Positions 16,235-24,895 of a stretch of 64,000 bases of DNA are shown one piece after another. The notes beneath the pieces are model-generated. The model made no database searches. It was not told the DNA's origin and saw only the letters and a program-made list of their open reading frames with translations. Position numbers and translations under genes: made by a program. The stretch is from an uncultured bacterium (GTDB lineage Bacteria; Planctomycetota; UBA1135; GCA-002686595): positions 1 through 64,000 of the forward strand of contig CALLKX010000006.1 in assembly GCA_938083085.1 (NCBI GenBank), read 5' to 3'. Within the stretch, counting starts at the first letter, position 1. Each line of letters starts with the position of its first letter.

Positions 16235-16972
16235 GTGGGCCGCGCCATGGCCGCCGTCTCCAAGAAGCTCGTCAAGATCACCCGGGACCTCTCCCGGTCC
16301 GTGGGAAGGCTCCGGTTCGCCCCCCCCACGACCCACGTCTACAACCCGCTCGAGTACGCCCGCGGCCCCGTGGAGCAGTACCTGGAGCGGTTCGCGCGAG
16401 CCAAGCCCAGGGCCATCATGCTGGGCATGAATCCGGGCCCCTACGGCATGGCCCAGACGGGGATCCCGTTCGGCGAGGTCGCGGCGGCCCGGGACTGGCT
16501 GGGCATCGACGCGCCAGTGGGCCGCCCCCCCGTGGAGCACCCCAAGCGCCCCATCCAGGGCTTCGACTGCCCCCGCAGCGAGGTGTCCGGGCGGCGCTTC
16601 TGGGGCTGGGCCGCCGAGCGCTTCGTGGACCCCGAGGCGTTCTTCGAGCGCCTCTTCGTATGGAACTACTGCCCGCTCGTCTTCATGGAAGAGGGCGGCA
16701 AGAACCGGACCCCGGACAAGCTGCTCGCCCCTGAGCGGGAAGCCCTCTACGAGGTCTGCGACGCATCGCTCGCCAGGGTGGTCGACGCCCTCCAGCCGGA
16801 GCAGATCATCGGGATCGGGAAGTTCGCCCAGGGGCGGGCCACCCTCGCCCTGCCGGGCTGCGACCTCCCCATCGGGACGGTGCTGCACCCCTCCCCGGCC
16901 AGCCCCATCGCCAACCGAGGCTGGGCCCCCCAGGCCGAGGCCCAACTCGAGGCCCTCGGCGTCCTGGACTGA
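16235..16972 (+). CDS. SMUG1-family (family 3) uracil-DNA glycosylase
   Basis: Base-excision repair enzyme that removes uracil and oxidised pyrimidines from DNA. Motif 1 is GMNPGPYGMAQTGIPFGEV (64-82), which is the SMUG1 signature rather than that of family 1 UDG. VWNYCPLVF (142-150) carries the base-recognition Asn, and motif 2, HPSPASPIANRGW (218-230), carries the catalytic-loop His. Length 245 residues, close to bacterial SMUG1 homologues. GTG is taken as the start because GGATAG lies a few bases upstream; the ATG at 16247 is possible. Paired with the CPXCG zinc-ribbon gene. SMUG1 is best known from animals but occurs in some bacteria, including planctomycetes. Confidence 0.92.
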   Translation: MGRAMAAVSKKLVKITRDLSRSVGRLRFAPPTTHVYNPLEYARGPVEQYLERFARAKPRAIMLGMNPGPYGMAQTGIPFGEVAAARDWLGIDAPVGRPPVEHPKRPIQGFDCPRSEVSGRRFWGWAAERFVDPEAFFERLFVWNYCPLVFMEEGGKNRTPDKLLAPEREALYEVCDASLARVVDALQPEQIIGIGKFAQGRATLALPGCDLPIGTVLHPSPASPIANRGWAPQAEAQLEALGVLD

Positions 16973-17102
16973 CCGGCTCGGAGTGCTCCGGCCTGGAACC
17001 GCGCCCAACTCCTTCGGGGGAGGAGCCGGCTCCCCTCCACGAGACTCGCGGGAGCCCGCCACCGCCCGTACGCTCGCCCGCGCTAGGCACGGGCGTCGCG
17101 GC

Positions 17103-17453
17103 CTAGTCGAATAGCAGCGTCAGCAGCGAGAGCGGCACCACGGCGGCCGCCACGGCGAGGTAGCCCTTGGTCATCAGCGGGCAGCGCCGGTTGATGAAGA
17201 ACAGCACCGTCGGGAAGACGTAGACCAACTGGGTCACCCCCGCGAGCGCGAGGGGCGCCAGGGGCCGGACGTCGCCGCTGATGAGCCCCGTCTGGAACGC
17301 CAGCAGGATCATCCCCTGGATGACGACGAACATCCCGGCGCCGATCATCGCCCCCACCGCCACGCCGCGGTCGTCGTCGACCTCGGCGTAGCGTTCGTGG
17401 TAGCTCTGGGACGCCCCCTCCGGGGCGCCTTGGGTGCCGTCCTCCTCGGACAT
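17103..17453 (-). CDS. small membrane protein, three predicted helices
   Basis: A 116-residue protein with an acidic, hydrophilic N-terminus (1-30) and three hydrophobic segments: [20 protein letters not shown] (about 33-52), [20 protein letters not shown] (about 66-85) and [18 protein letters not shown] at the C-terminus. The motif [11 protein letters not shown] lies between helices two and three. The start is the ATG of MSEEDG, which begins 1 nt after the sucD stop; the slightly longer frame would need a TTG within sucD. It is therefore the last gene of the sucC-sucD unit. No function is recognised. Confidence 0.72.
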   Translation of the reverse strand: MSEEDGTQGAPEGASQSYHERYAEVDDDRGVAVGAMIGAGMFVVIQGMILLAFQTGLISGDVRPLAPLALAGVTQLVYVFPTVLFFINRRCPLMTKGYLAVAAAVVPLSLLTLLFD

Positions 17454-17454
17454 A

Positions 17455-18342
17455 TCAGCCAAGGAGGCCCGCCTCGCGGAGGCGGCCTTCCATCATTTCG
17501 CCGAGCCGCGCGGGGCTCGGGCTCATCATCACGCCCGCGGCCTCGAGGGCCTCGACCTTCTCCTTCGCCGTGCCCTTGCCGCCGGCGATGATGGCGCCAG
17601 CGTGGCCCATCCGCTTACCCGGAGGCGCGGTGTTGCCCGCGATGAAGCCGACCATCGGCTTCTTGACGTTGGCCTTGATGAACTCGGCCGCCTCTTCCTC
17701 GGCCGAGCCGCCGATCTCGCCGATCATGATGATGGCGTCGGTCCCCTCGTCCTGGTTGAAGGCGTCGATGACGTCGATGAAGTTGGTCCCATTCACCGGG
17801 TCGCCGCCGATGCCGATGCAGCTGGACTGCCCGATCCCGCGGGAGGTGAGCTGCCAGACGGCCTCGTAGGTGAGCGTGCCGGAGCGTGAGATCACGCCGA
17901 CGCGGCCGGGCTTGTGAATGTAGCCCGGCATGATGCCGATCTTGCACTCACCGGGCGTGATGACGCCGGGGCAGTTGGGGCCGACCAGGCGCGACTTGGA
18001 ACCCTTGAGGGCCTCCCGCACGCGCACCATGTCGAGCACGGGGACGCCCTCGGTGATGGTGACGATCAGCTCCATCTCGGCCTCGATGGCCTCGAGGATC
18101 GCGTCGCCGCAGAAGGGCGGCGGCACGTAGAGCACGGTGGCATTCGCCCCGGTCTCCTTCTTGGCCTCGGCGACGGTGCCAAAGACGGGGAGGTCGAGGT
18201 GCGTGGTCCCCGCCTTCCGGGGGTTCACGCCGCCCACCATCTTGGTGCCGTACTCCACCGCCTGCTGGCTGTGGAAGGTGCCGGTCTTGCCGGTGAAGCC
18301 CTGGCAGATGACCTTGGTATCGCTGTTGACGAAGATGCTCAT
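17455..18342 (-). CDS. sucD: succinyl-CoA synthetase alpha subunit
   Basis: Converts succinyl-CoA plus ADP/GDP and phosphate to succinate, CoA and NTP in the TCA cycle, with SucC as partner. The 295 residues match the family. The CoA-binding Rossmann N-terminus reads [20 protein letters not shown] (11-30). SRSGTLTYE (152-160) and GGDPVNGT (179-186) are conserved phosphate-site loops, and His247 in [11 protein letters not shown] is the residue phosphorylated during catalysis. The start is fixed by the conserved [15 protein letters not shown] and by an AAGGAG ribosome-binding site 6 nt upstream. Lies 17 nt after sucC. Confidence 0.98.
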   Translation of the reverse strand: MSIFVNSDTKVICQGFTGKTGTFHSQQAVEYGTKMVGGVNPRKAGTTHLDLPVFGTVAEAKKETGANATVLYVPPPFCGDAILEAIEAEMELIVTITEGVPVLDMVRVREALKGSKSRLVGPNCPGVITPGECKIGIMPGYIHKPGRVGVISRSGTLTYEAVWQLTSRGIGQSSCIGIGGDPVNGTNFIDVIDAFNQDEGTDAIIMIGEIGGSAEEEAAEFIKANVKKPMVGFIAGNTAPPGKRMGHAGAIIAGGKGTAKEKVEALEAAGVMMSPSPARLGEMMEGRLREAGLLG

Positions 18343-18348
18343 GATTTG

Positions 18349-18354
18349 CTCCTT
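18349..18354 (-). promoter_or_regulatory. ribosome-binding site of sucD
   Basis: AAGGAG on the minus strand, 6 nt before the sucD ATG. It is one of the few strong Shine-Dalgarno matches in the window and decides the sucD start within a longer open frame. Confidence 0.85.
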
Positions 18355-18359
18355 GGCCC

Positions 18360-19529
18360 TCAGGCGCTCGCGGCGACGGCCTCGCAGATCTTCTGCGCGG
18401 CGTCGTCCAGGTCGGTTGCGGGAATGATGGGGAGACCGGAGCCAGCGAGCATCTCGCGGCCCTTTTCCACGTTCGTCCCCTCGAGGCGGACGACCAGGGG
18501 CACGTTGAGGTCGATCTGCTTCACGGCGGCGATGACGCCCTCCGCGATGACATCGCACTTCATGATCCCACCGAAGATGTTGATCAAGACGCCCTTCACG
18601 TTCTCGTCGCCGAGCAGGATCCGGAACGCGGCCGTGACGTTCTCCGTCGTGGCGCCGCCGCCGACGTCGAGGAAGTTCGCCGGCTCACCGCCATAGAGCT
18701 TGATGACGTCCATCGTCGCCATGGCGAGCCCGGCTCCGTTGACCATGCACCCGATGTTGCCGTCGAGCGCGATGTAGCTGAGGTCGTACTTGCTGGCCTC
18801 GATCTCCTTCGAGTCCTCCTCATGGAGGTCCCGCAGGGCGACGATCGCGTCGTGGCGGAACATCGCGTTCGGGTCGAAGTTGATCTTGGCGTCGAGGGCG
18901 CGGACGACGCCGTCGTTGGTCGTGACCAGCGGGTTGATCTCCGCCAGCGAGCAGTCGTACTCGGTGTACATCTTGGCGAGCCCGACGAGGAACTCGGCGC
19001 TCTGGGGCACGAGCTCCTCAGGGATCCCCATGCCGCGCGAGAGCTCGGCAGCCTGGTCCTCGGAGAGCCCCACGGCCGGATCGTACGCAGCCTTCAGGAT
19101 CTTCTCGGGAGTCGACGCCGCGACCTCCTCGATGTCCATGCCGCCTTCGCTCGACGCCATCACGACCGGCAGGCTCTTCTCCCGGTCCAGGACGACGCCC
19201 ACGTAGTACTCCTTCGCGATGTCGGAGCCCTCTTCGATCCAGACCTTGCGGACGAGCTGCCCTTCGGCGCTGGTCTGCGGAGTCTTCAGCATCATGCCGA
19301 GGATCGCGTCGGCCGCCTCGCGGGCCTCCTCGCGGGAGCGGACCAGCTTGACACCGCCGCCTTTCCCGCGGCCGCCCGCGTGGATCTGAGCCTTGACGAC
19401 AGCCACGGCGCTGCCGAGCTCGTCGTAGGCCGCAGCGGTCTCATCGGCGGTTTCGCACACGCGTCCTGAGGGGACGGAGAGGCCGGCTGCTCGTAGCAGC
19501 TCTTTGGCCTGGTACTCGTGGATCTTCAT
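18360..19529 (-). CDS. sucC: succinyl-CoA synthetase beta subunit
   Basis: Nucleotide-binding partner of SucD. The 389 residues match the family, starting at the conserved [20 protein letters not shown]; the longer upstream frame is not protein-like. [16 protein letters not shown] (about 47-62) is the ATP-grasp lid. [13 protein letters not shown] (about 195-207) carries metal-binding Glu/Asn, and [13 protein letters not shown] and [10 protein letters not shown] near 318-350 form the C-terminal CoA-ligase half that meets the phosphohistidine. First gene of sucC-sucD-membrane protein. It is divergent from dcd, with 165 nt between for the promoters. Confidence 0.98.
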   Translation of the reverse strand: MKIHEYQAKELLRAAGLSVPSGRVCETADETAAAYDELGSAVAVVKAQIHAGGRGKGGGVKLVRSREEAREAADAILGMMLKTPQTSAEGQLVRKVWIEEGSDIAKEYYVGVVLDREKSLPVVMASSEGGMDIEEVAASTPEKILKAAYDPAVGLSEDQAAELSRGMGIPEELVPQSAEFLVGLAKMYTEYDCSLAEINPLVTTNDGVVRALDAKINFDPNAMFRHDAIVALRDLHEEDSKEIEASKYDLSYIALDGNIGCMVNGAGLAMATMDVIKLYGGEPANFLDVGGGATTENVTAAFRILLGDENVKGVLINIFGGIMKCDVIAEGVIAAVKQIDLNVPLVVRLEGTNVEKGREMLAGSGLPIIPATDLDDAAQKICEAVAASA

Positions 19530-19694
19530 GCCTGGGTGGGCTCCTGGCCTGATGCGGCGGAGCCAATTGGGGCGGGATGGGCGGGGATCGGACCAGAAGG
19601 GGTCGACCGACGCCAGGGGACGAATTGGCCGAGCAGTGTAGAGACGAGCCTCCCCAGCATCCACCGCGATCGGCGCTCCGCTAGGCTCTGACCC

Positions 19695-20891
19695 ATGAGT
19701 AGCTCCACCGCACGCGCCCAGGGGGCCGGAGAAACCGACGCCGGCAGTTCCGCAACGGCGCCCGGGGCCATCCTCGTGGACGTCGAGCTGAGGGCCCTCG
19801 TGGCCGCTGGCTCCATACGCGGCGCCCGGGATATCGCCCCGGCGCAGATCCAGCCCGCGAGCCTGGACCTGCGCCTTGGACCCAAGGCACACCGGGTCAG
19901 GGCGAGCTTCCTGCCGGGCGTGGCCTCCATGGAGGAGCGCCTCGCGACCCTGAGCACCTCGACCCTCGACCTGGGCTCCGCCGATGGAGCCGTCCTGGAG
20001 CGTGGCCTGGTCTACCTTGTTCAGCTCGAGGAGACCCTGGAGCTCCCCCCCGACCTCGGCGTCCGCTTCAACCCCCGCAGCTCAGCGGGACGCTGTGACA
20101 TATTTACTCGCGTCCTCTGCCCCGGTCATCCGCGCTTCGACGAGGCCCCCCCGGGCTACTGCGGGCCCATCTGGCTCGAGATCAGCCCGCTCTCGTTCCC
20201 CGTCAGGCTCCGCCGGGGCGACCGGCTCTGCCAGCTCCGCGTCCACCGCGGCAGGCCGGGGCTCACCACGGACGAGCTGCGCGAGGTCGTCGCGGAGACC
20301 CCGCTCGTCTTCGACGGGGACCGGCCGCTCGGCCCCGAGGAGACCCGCTTTGACGACGACGGCGGCCTGGAGCTCAACCTCGGGCTGCGCTCGCGAGACC
20401 CCGCGGGCTGGCGCGCGTCCCTGCATACCGAGGTGGTCGAGTTCAGCCAGGAGGGCGCCCACGACCCCGACCTCTTCTGGGAACCCGTCCGCGCGCCTGG
20501 CGGCCGCTGCATCCTCGCCCCCGAGAGCTTCTACATCTTCGCCAGCAGGGAGCGACTCCGCGTCCCCCCGCACCTGGCGGCGGAGATGCTCCCTGTCGAC
20601 ATCGGCATCGGTGAGCTTCGGAACAACTACGCGGGCTTCTTCGACAACGGCTTCGGGTGGCGCGAGGACGCCGAGGGGCGCCCCGGCGGCAACGGGACGC
20701 CCGCGGTCCTCGAGGTCCGTGCCCACGACGTCCCATTCCTCGTCGAGGACGGACAGGTCTTCTTCCGGCTCAAGTTCTTCCGCGCCTCCGCCCGACCCCA
20801 ACATCTGTATGGACAGGACCGACAGGGCGCCAGCTACCAGCGCCAGGACCTGACCCTCGCCCGGGCCTTCCGCAAACCCCCGTCAGAGTGA
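19695..20891 (+). CDS. dcd: two-domain 2'-deoxycytidine triphosphate deaminase
   Basis: Probably deaminates dCTP to dUTP for thymidylate synthesis. At 398 residues it is about twice the classical trimeric Dcd (about 190) and matches the long form with two tandem dUTPase-like barrels (DCD_N family, known from alphaproteobacteria). The N-terminal copy shows [11 protein letters not shown] (52-62) and [15 protein letters not shown] (123-137), with the nucleotide-binding Ser/Arg region. The C-terminal copy has [20 protein letters not shown] (about 299-318), the second nucleotide-site loop. The first 25 residues are a Ser/Ala-rich extension. GTGA overlap with the following methyltransferase. Such an enzyme raises dUTP, which makes the nearby SMUG1-type uracil glycosylase relevant. 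Confidence 0.88.
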   Translation: MSSSTARAQGAGETDAGSSATAPGAILVDVELRALVAAGSIRGARDIAPAQIQPASLDLRLGPKAHRVRASFLPGVASMEERLATLSTSTLDLGSADGAVLERGLVYLVQLEETLELPPDLGVRFNPRSSAGRCDIFTRVLCPGHPRFDEAPPGYCGPIWLEISPLSFPVRLRRGDRLCQLRVHRGRPGLTTDELREVVAETPLVFDGDRPLGPEETRFDDDGGLELNLGLRSRDPAGWRASLHTEVVEFSQEGAHDPDLFWEPVRAPGGRCILAPESFYIFASRERLRVPPHLAAEMLPVDIGIGELRNNYAGFFDNGFGWREDAEGRPGGNGTPAVLEVRAHDVPFLVEDGQVFFRLKFFRASARPQHLYGQDRQGASYQRQDLTLARAFRKPPSE

Positions 20892-21727
20892 CCTCCGACC
20901 CCGACAGCTTCTCACCGCGCGGCAAGCGGGTTGGCGTCGTGCACTACCGCGGCCACGTCGGCCAGCGCCTCAACGCGTGGCGGAAGCGGACGCCGCTGAA
21001 CCCGTACTGGCTGGACTGGCGTCACCTCCGTCGCTCGGTGGAGGCCCTCGTGCCCCACGCCTCAGGAACCCTCCTTGATGTTGGCGTCTCCGAGGGACCC
21101 TATCGGGAGCTCTTCGAGGCTCACGTGGACCAATACGTCGGCCTGGAGTATCCGCCCTCCATCCTCGACAAGCAGCCGGAGATGTGGGAGATGCTCCCGC
21201 AGGTGAAGGCCCTCGTCCAGGTCTTCGGCGACGGGGCCCACCTCCCGGTTCGCTCCGGAAGCGTCCGGACCGTGCTCTCCACCGAGGTCCTTGAGCACGT
21301 CCCCGACCCGCGCGCGCTCGTACAGGAGATGGCGAGGGTGCTCGAGCCCGGCGGGAAGCTGCTGCTCACCGTGCCCTTCATCCAGCCGCTCCATGAGCTC
21401 CCCAGCGACTACTTCCGCTTCACGCCCTCGAGCCTGGAGCGCTTCGTCGTGGACGCTGGCCTCGAGGTGATCTCCATCACCCCCCGCGGGAACTTCGCCA
21501 CCGCCAACGGCGCGATGCTCTCCCAGTGGCTCATCCGCTCCTTCGGTGCGCGGCGCCGGCAGAGCGACGGGAGCGTGATCCCCTCCCCCCTCCGGAGCCT
21601 CCTCCTGATGCCGCTGACCGCGGCCCTGCAGGTAGGCTTCCACCTGGCCTCCCTCGTCACGAACGACGAGGCCGTCTGCCAGGGGTACGCAGTGGTCGCC
21701 CGCCGCCCCGAAAGCCGGGCGAGCTGA
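20888..21727 (+). CDS. class I SAM-dependent methyltransferase
   Basis: A 279-residue protein with the class I methyltransferase fold. Motif I is LLDVGVSEGPYRELFEAHV (with the Gly-rich turn partly substituted, GVSEG in place of GxGxG), followed by the acidic end of strand 2 in YVGLEYPP. Motif III/IV is STEVLEHVPDPRALVQEMAR, and LEPGGKLLLTVPF is post-IV; together these are the Methyltransf_11 pattern. The C-terminal 70 residues include a hydrophobic stretch (LRSLLLMPLTAALQVGFHLA) that may sit against the membrane. The start is GTG overlapping the dcd stop (GTGA). The substrate cannot be read from the sequence; similar proteins act on lipids, quinones or glycans. Confidence 0.85.
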   Translation: MTSDPDSFSPRGKRVGVVHYRGHVGQRLNAWRKRTPLNPYWLDWRHLRRSVEALVPHASGTLLDVGVSEGPYRELFEAHVDQYVGLEYPPSILDKQPEMWEMLPQVKALVQVFGDGAHLPVRSGSVRTVLSTEVLEHVPDPRALVQEMARVLEPGGKLLLTVPFIQPLHELPSDYFRFTPSSLERFVVDAGLEVISITPRGNFATANGAMLSQWLIRSFGARRRQSDGSVIPSPLRSLLLMPLTAALQVGFHLASLVTNDEAVCQGYAVVARRPESRAS

Positions 21728-21733
21728 CCACCG

Positions 21734-22645
21734 CTACATCAGGACGCCGCCGTCCTGACTGTGGTCCGGCAAGGTGTAGGCCTCGCCCAGCTGCTGGCGA
21801 ACGTCTCGCTCGATCGCCTCGGCGAGGCTCGTCATGGGCGTGTCCGTCGGGCGGTTCTCGAAGGGGTCCGCCAGGGCCTCGCCGATGACCCAGATCATCC
21901 AGAAGGTGAGGATCACGGCGATCGTCACCGGAATCGTCCACCAGATCAGGTCCCTGCCGAGGGACCAAGGCACGAGCAGCGCGAAGAGCCAGAGGATCCG
22001 GGATGCAAGGTAGCCGTAGTGCGCCGGGAAGCCCGTGTTCTTGATCCGCTCACACCGGCCGAGGTGATCGGTCAATCGGGTCAGAGCTTCCTCGAGCGCC
22101 ACGTGTTGATAGGTGTCGACCCAGCCCCTGCCGAGCGCGCCCCGCAGGTCCCTCGCTTGACGGTCGAGGAGCTCGTTCGGGATGTGCACGGACCGCTCCA
22201 ACGCTGCCGCCTCCCCCTCGGGCAGCAGCTCCAACCCACCCTCGAGCACGGGCTCCTTCCGCAGGAACCGAGAGGTGGCGTAGACCCAGAAGATGTGGCG
22301 GTGGAGCAGATCCTCCGCGAGCTCGCGAACCTCAGCAGCCTCGCCCTCCGAGGTGGGCCGCATGAAGGACACCACCCGACGACCGAAGGTCCGTGAGTCA
22401 TTCACAATCCCACCCCAGATCTTCCGCGCCTCCCACCAGCGGTCGTAGGCCGCGCTGGTCTTGAAGCCGAGGAGGATCGAGATCGCGGTGCCGAGCATGG
22501 CAGGGATGGCGATCGGGAGGTCCAGCGGCGTGTCGGTCTCACGCTCGTACAGCACGACCCCGACCGCGTATACGGACACGAGGACCATCGGCCCCACGGT
22601 CGCGCGGAGCACCTGAAGCGGATCGATTCGACGTCGAGTGATCAT
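21734..22645 (-). CDS. bestrophin-family anion channel-like protein
   Basis: A 303-residue membrane protein of the bestrophin/UPF0187 (YneE) family, pentameric anion channels in the inner membrane. N-terminal features are ITRRRIDPLQVL, a first helix VGPMVLVSVYAVGVVLYE, the second helix IAIPAMLGTAISILLGFKT, and directly after it SAAYDRWWEARKIWGG (about 63-78), the family hallmark. A helical cytosolic section (80-220) is followed by two more membrane helices around 225-270 (ILWLFALLVPWSLG; TIAVILTFWMIWVIGEALA) and DPFENRPTDTPM, the conserved gate-proximal motif. Monocistronic; convergent with the methyltransferase with 6 nt between. Confidence 0.9.
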   Translation of the reverse strand: MITRRRIDPLQVLRATVGPMVLVSVYAVGVVLYERETDTPLDLPIAIPAMLGTAISILLGFKTSAAYDRWWEARKIWGGIVNDSRTFGRRVVSFMRPTSEGEAAEVRELAEDLLHRHIFWVYATSRFLRKEPVLEGGLELLPEGEAAALERSVHIPNELLDRQARDLRGALGRGWVDTYQHVALEEALTRLTDHLGRCERIKNTGFPAHYGYLASRILWLFALLVPWSLGRDLIWWTIPVTIAVILTFWMIWVIGEALADPFENRPTDTPMTSLAEAIERDVRQQLGEAYTLPDHSQDGGVLM

Positions 22646-23062
22646 GGGTCTTGGGCGTTGATCGGGGGAGGTCCAGCGGCGCGGCTGCGGCGGCCGGCGC
22701 CACAGGAAGCGGGGCGGGAGCCTCCGGCCCTCCCTCCGCGGGAGCAGGGTCGCCCGGCCGCTGGGGCCGGACCCGACGATAGCTTAGACACCAGACGCCC
22801 GGAGACGGGCGGCCCTGGTGCGGGAGACCCAGGCGTGGGAGACCCAGGCGTGGGAGACCCAGAGGCGGGAGACCCAGAGGCGGGAGACCCAGAGCGGAGA
22901 GACCCAGAGCGGAGAGACCCAGCGCGGAGAGACCCAGACGCGGGCCCGCCACGCGAGAGCCACGGTACGAGAGAGGCGGCCCACCGCCAGGTAGGGCCGC
23001 CCGATGCGAGGCCGGCCCTCAGGGGGCCCGCGGCGACGCACGTCTCTATGCGGAGAGCAGGA
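22646..23062. other. 417-bp intergenic space containing a 15-bp tandem array
   Basis: Lies between the bestrophin start and the bL34 stop, both on the minus strand. It holds the eight-unit array at 22822-22941. The stretch 22646-22800 should contain the bestrophin promoter, but no clear hexamers were found. Open frames across the array on both strands give only repetitive Gly/Asp/Pro or Leu/Gly text and are not genes. Confidence 0.55.
22822..22941. repeat. eight-copy 15-bp tandem array
   Basis: Eight head-to-tail 15-bp units, all with the core GAGACCCAG and a variable last 4-5 bases. Units 1-2 are identical (ending GGCGT), units 3-4 are identical (ending AGGC), and units 5-8 drift (GAGCG, GAGCG with GAGAG opening, CGCG, ACGC). 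This is graded divergence with neighbours most alike, as expected from stepwise duplication. It starts 122 nt downstream of the bL34 stop on that strand. Confidence 0.95.
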
Positions 23063-23188
23063 TCAGAAGCTGCCGTGGCGCGCGCGATGGCGCTTGTTGA
23101 TCTTCCGCCCGCCGACGGTCTTCTGGCGGCTAAGGAAGCCGGTCTTCTTGGCCTTCTTGGACTTGCTGTTGCGAATCTTGAGCTTCAT
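23063..23188 (-). CDS. rpmH: 50S ribosomal protein bL34
   Basis: A 41-residue, strongly basic protein (about 40% Lys/Arg) that is easy to miss because it sits inside a longer unconvincing open frame. The alignment-quality part is TGFLSRQKTVGGRKINKRHR (16-35), which matches the bL34 core pattern GF-x2-R-x2-T-x2-GRK-x4-R-x-R. The N-terminus lacks the common TYQPS box and instead reads MKLKIRNSKSKKAKK, a lineage variation. bL34 is an essential part of the large ribosomal subunit. In most bacteria rpmH precedes rnpA and yidC near the origin; here it stands alone between fumC and a bestrophin gene. The alternative is another small basic ribosomal or nucleic-acid-binding protein. Confidence 0.68.
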   Translation of the reverse strand: MKLKIRNSKSKKAKKTGFLSRQKTVGGRKINKRHRARHGSF

Positions 23189-23319
23189 CGGTGTCGGTGC
23201 GCAGGGGCGCGGCGAACTTTCGGGGTGGGAAGAATAGGGACCCGGGGGCCTCTGGGGTGCATGGGATCGTCGAAATCCGCTGCAAAGCACCGGCGGCCGA
23301 GCTCGCCGGATCGTCCCCG

Positions 23320-23352
23320 GCCCCCACTGGGCCCCCACTGGGCCCTCATCGG
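23320..23352. repeat. short 11-bp tandem repeat downstream of fumC
   Basis: Two exact copies of GCCCCCACTGG (23320-23330, 23331-23341) and a third with three changes (23342-23352). It lies 50 nt beyond the fumC stop on the minus strand. Weak alone, but it fits the position pattern of the other arrays. Confidence 0.6.
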
Positions 23353-23401
23353 GGCTTGACGGAGGCCCGAGAGCGAGTCCTGGCGGAGCGACCGCGAAGG
23401 A

Positions 23402-24802
23402 TCAGCGGGGTCCCGTCATCTCCCCGGGGATCACGGCCTGGCTGAACTCGTCCTCGGTCATGAGGCCGAGGGCGGTCACCGCCTCCACGAGCGTTGTCCC
23501 CTCCTCGTAGGCTTTCTTGGCCACCTTGGCGGCGTTGTCGTACCCGATGTGGCGGTTCAGCGCGGTCACCAGCATCAGAGACTGGCGCATGAGGTGGTCG
23601 ATTCGCTCGCGATCCACGTCGAGCCCAGCCACGCACTTCTCGCGGAAGGAGTCGGCGCCATCGGCGAGGAGCCGGATGGACTCGAGCACGTTGTGGATGA
23701 TCACGGGCTTGTAGACGTTGAGCTCGAAGTTGCCCTGGCTCCCGGACACCCCCACGCACGCGTCGTTCCCAAGGACCTGGGCGCAGACCATGCTCAGGGC
23801 CTCGCACTGGGTCGGGTTGACCTTGCCCGGCATGATCGAGGAGCCCGGCTCGTTGGCCGGGAGCTTCAGCTCGCCGAGCCCCGATCGAGGCCCGCTTCCG
23901 AGCCAGCGGACGTCGTTGGCGATCTTCATCAGGGCGCAGGCGGCGGTCTTGAGCGCCCCGTGGCAGAGCACCAGCGCGTCATGGCCGGCGAGGGCGCTGA
24001 ACTTGTTGGGGGCGGTCACGAACGGCAGGCCAGTCTCGGAGGCCATCTGCGCGGCGAAGCGCACGTCGTAGCCAGGCTTGGTGTTCAGCCCGGTCCCGAC
24101 CGCGGTGCCGCCCTGGGCCAGCTCGTAGAGCGCAGGCAGGGTCGACTCCACGCCTCGGATCGCGTCCAGCAGCTGCTGGCGCCAGCCGGAAACCTCCTGA
24201 GAGAGCCGCAGCGGCGTGGCGTCCTGAAGGTGGGTCCGGCCGATCTTCACGATCCCCTCCCACTCGGCGCCCTTGGCCTCGAAGGCGTCCGCGAGGGCCT
24301 GCAGGGCGGGCACCAGGGTCCGAACGACCTCCTCGGTGGCCGCAACGTGCATCGCCGTCGGGAAGGTGTCGTTGGAGGATTGAGCGCGGTTGACGTGGTC
24401 GTTGGGGTGGACGGGGTCCTTGGAGCCGACCACCCCGCCGAGGATCTGAATCGCCCGGTTGGAGATCACCTCGTTGGTGTTCATGTTGGACTGGGTGCCC
24501 GAGCCCGTCTGCCAGACGACCAGCGGGAACTCGGCGTCATGATCGCCCTTCACCACCTCGGCAGCGGCCGCAACGAGGGCCTCGCGTGCCGCAGGCTCGA
24601 GGGCATCCAGTTCGCCGATCTCGCTGTTCACGATCCCTGCGCACATCTTGACCAGGCCAAGGGCGCGGATCATCGGCCGCGTGAAGCGCTGCCCACCGAT
24701 CTTGAAGTTGTGCAGTGAGCGCTGGGTCTGGGCGCCCCAAAGGGCGTCCGCCGGGACCTCGATGGGCCCCATGGAGTCGGATTCGGTGCGAGTGTCAGTC
24801 AT
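23402..24802 (-). CDS. fumC: class II fumarate hydratase
   Basis: Hydrates fumarate to L-malate in the TCA cycle without an iron-sulfur cluster. The 466-residue length is typical. The start is at MTDTRTESD, seven codons inside the open frame, leading to the conserved [19 protein letters not shown] (about 12-30). Active-site pieces are [11 protein letters not shown] (about 130-140), [16 protein letters not shown] (about 180-195) and the lyase signature [15 protein letters not shown] (about 318-332) with the catalytic Ser loop. It is the neighbour of mdh, transcribed in the same direction, 93 nt downstream of it. The next TCA step is therefore encoded next door. Confidence 0.97.
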   Translation of the reverse strand: MTDTRTESDSMGPIEVPADALWGAQTQRSLHNFKIGGQRFTRPMIRALGLVKMCAGIVNSEIGELDALEPAAREALVAAAAEVVKGDHDAEFPLVVWQTGSGTQSNMNTNEVISNRAIQILGGVVGSKDPVHPNDHVNRAQSSNDTFPTAMHVAATEEVVRTLVPALQALADAFEAKGAEWEGIVKIGRTHLQDATPLRLSQEVSGWRQQLLDAIRGVESTLPALYELAQGGTAVGTGLNTKPGYDVRFAAQMASETGLPFVTAPNKFSALAGHDALVLCHGALKTAACALMKIANDVRWLGSGPRSGLGELKLPANEPGSSIMPGKVNPTQCEALSMVCAQVLGNDACVGVSGSQGNFELNVYKPVIIHNVLESIRLLADGADSFREKCVAGLDVDRERIDHLMRQSLMLVTALNRHIGYDNAAKVAKKAYEEGTTLVEAVTALGLMTEDEFSQAVIPGEMTGPR

Positions 24803-24895
24803 GGAACGCGACCCGCGAGGCACGCGGACCTTGTGTTGCGGTCATGGCCCGACCTGCAGGCCGGACCGGTGAAGTGCAGTGTTCGCGGCGAGCGA

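Noticed and set aside
22822-22941. CRISPR array
   Set aside because: Units are directly adjacent with no spacers, and there are no cas genes in the window.
22539-22952. Open frame on the minus strand with a repeating LGLSA/LGLPP pattern, like a pentapeptide-repeat protein
   Set aside because: It is a by-product of the 15-bp tandem array, lacks a start or ribosome-binding site of its own, and overlaps the start of the bestrophin gene.
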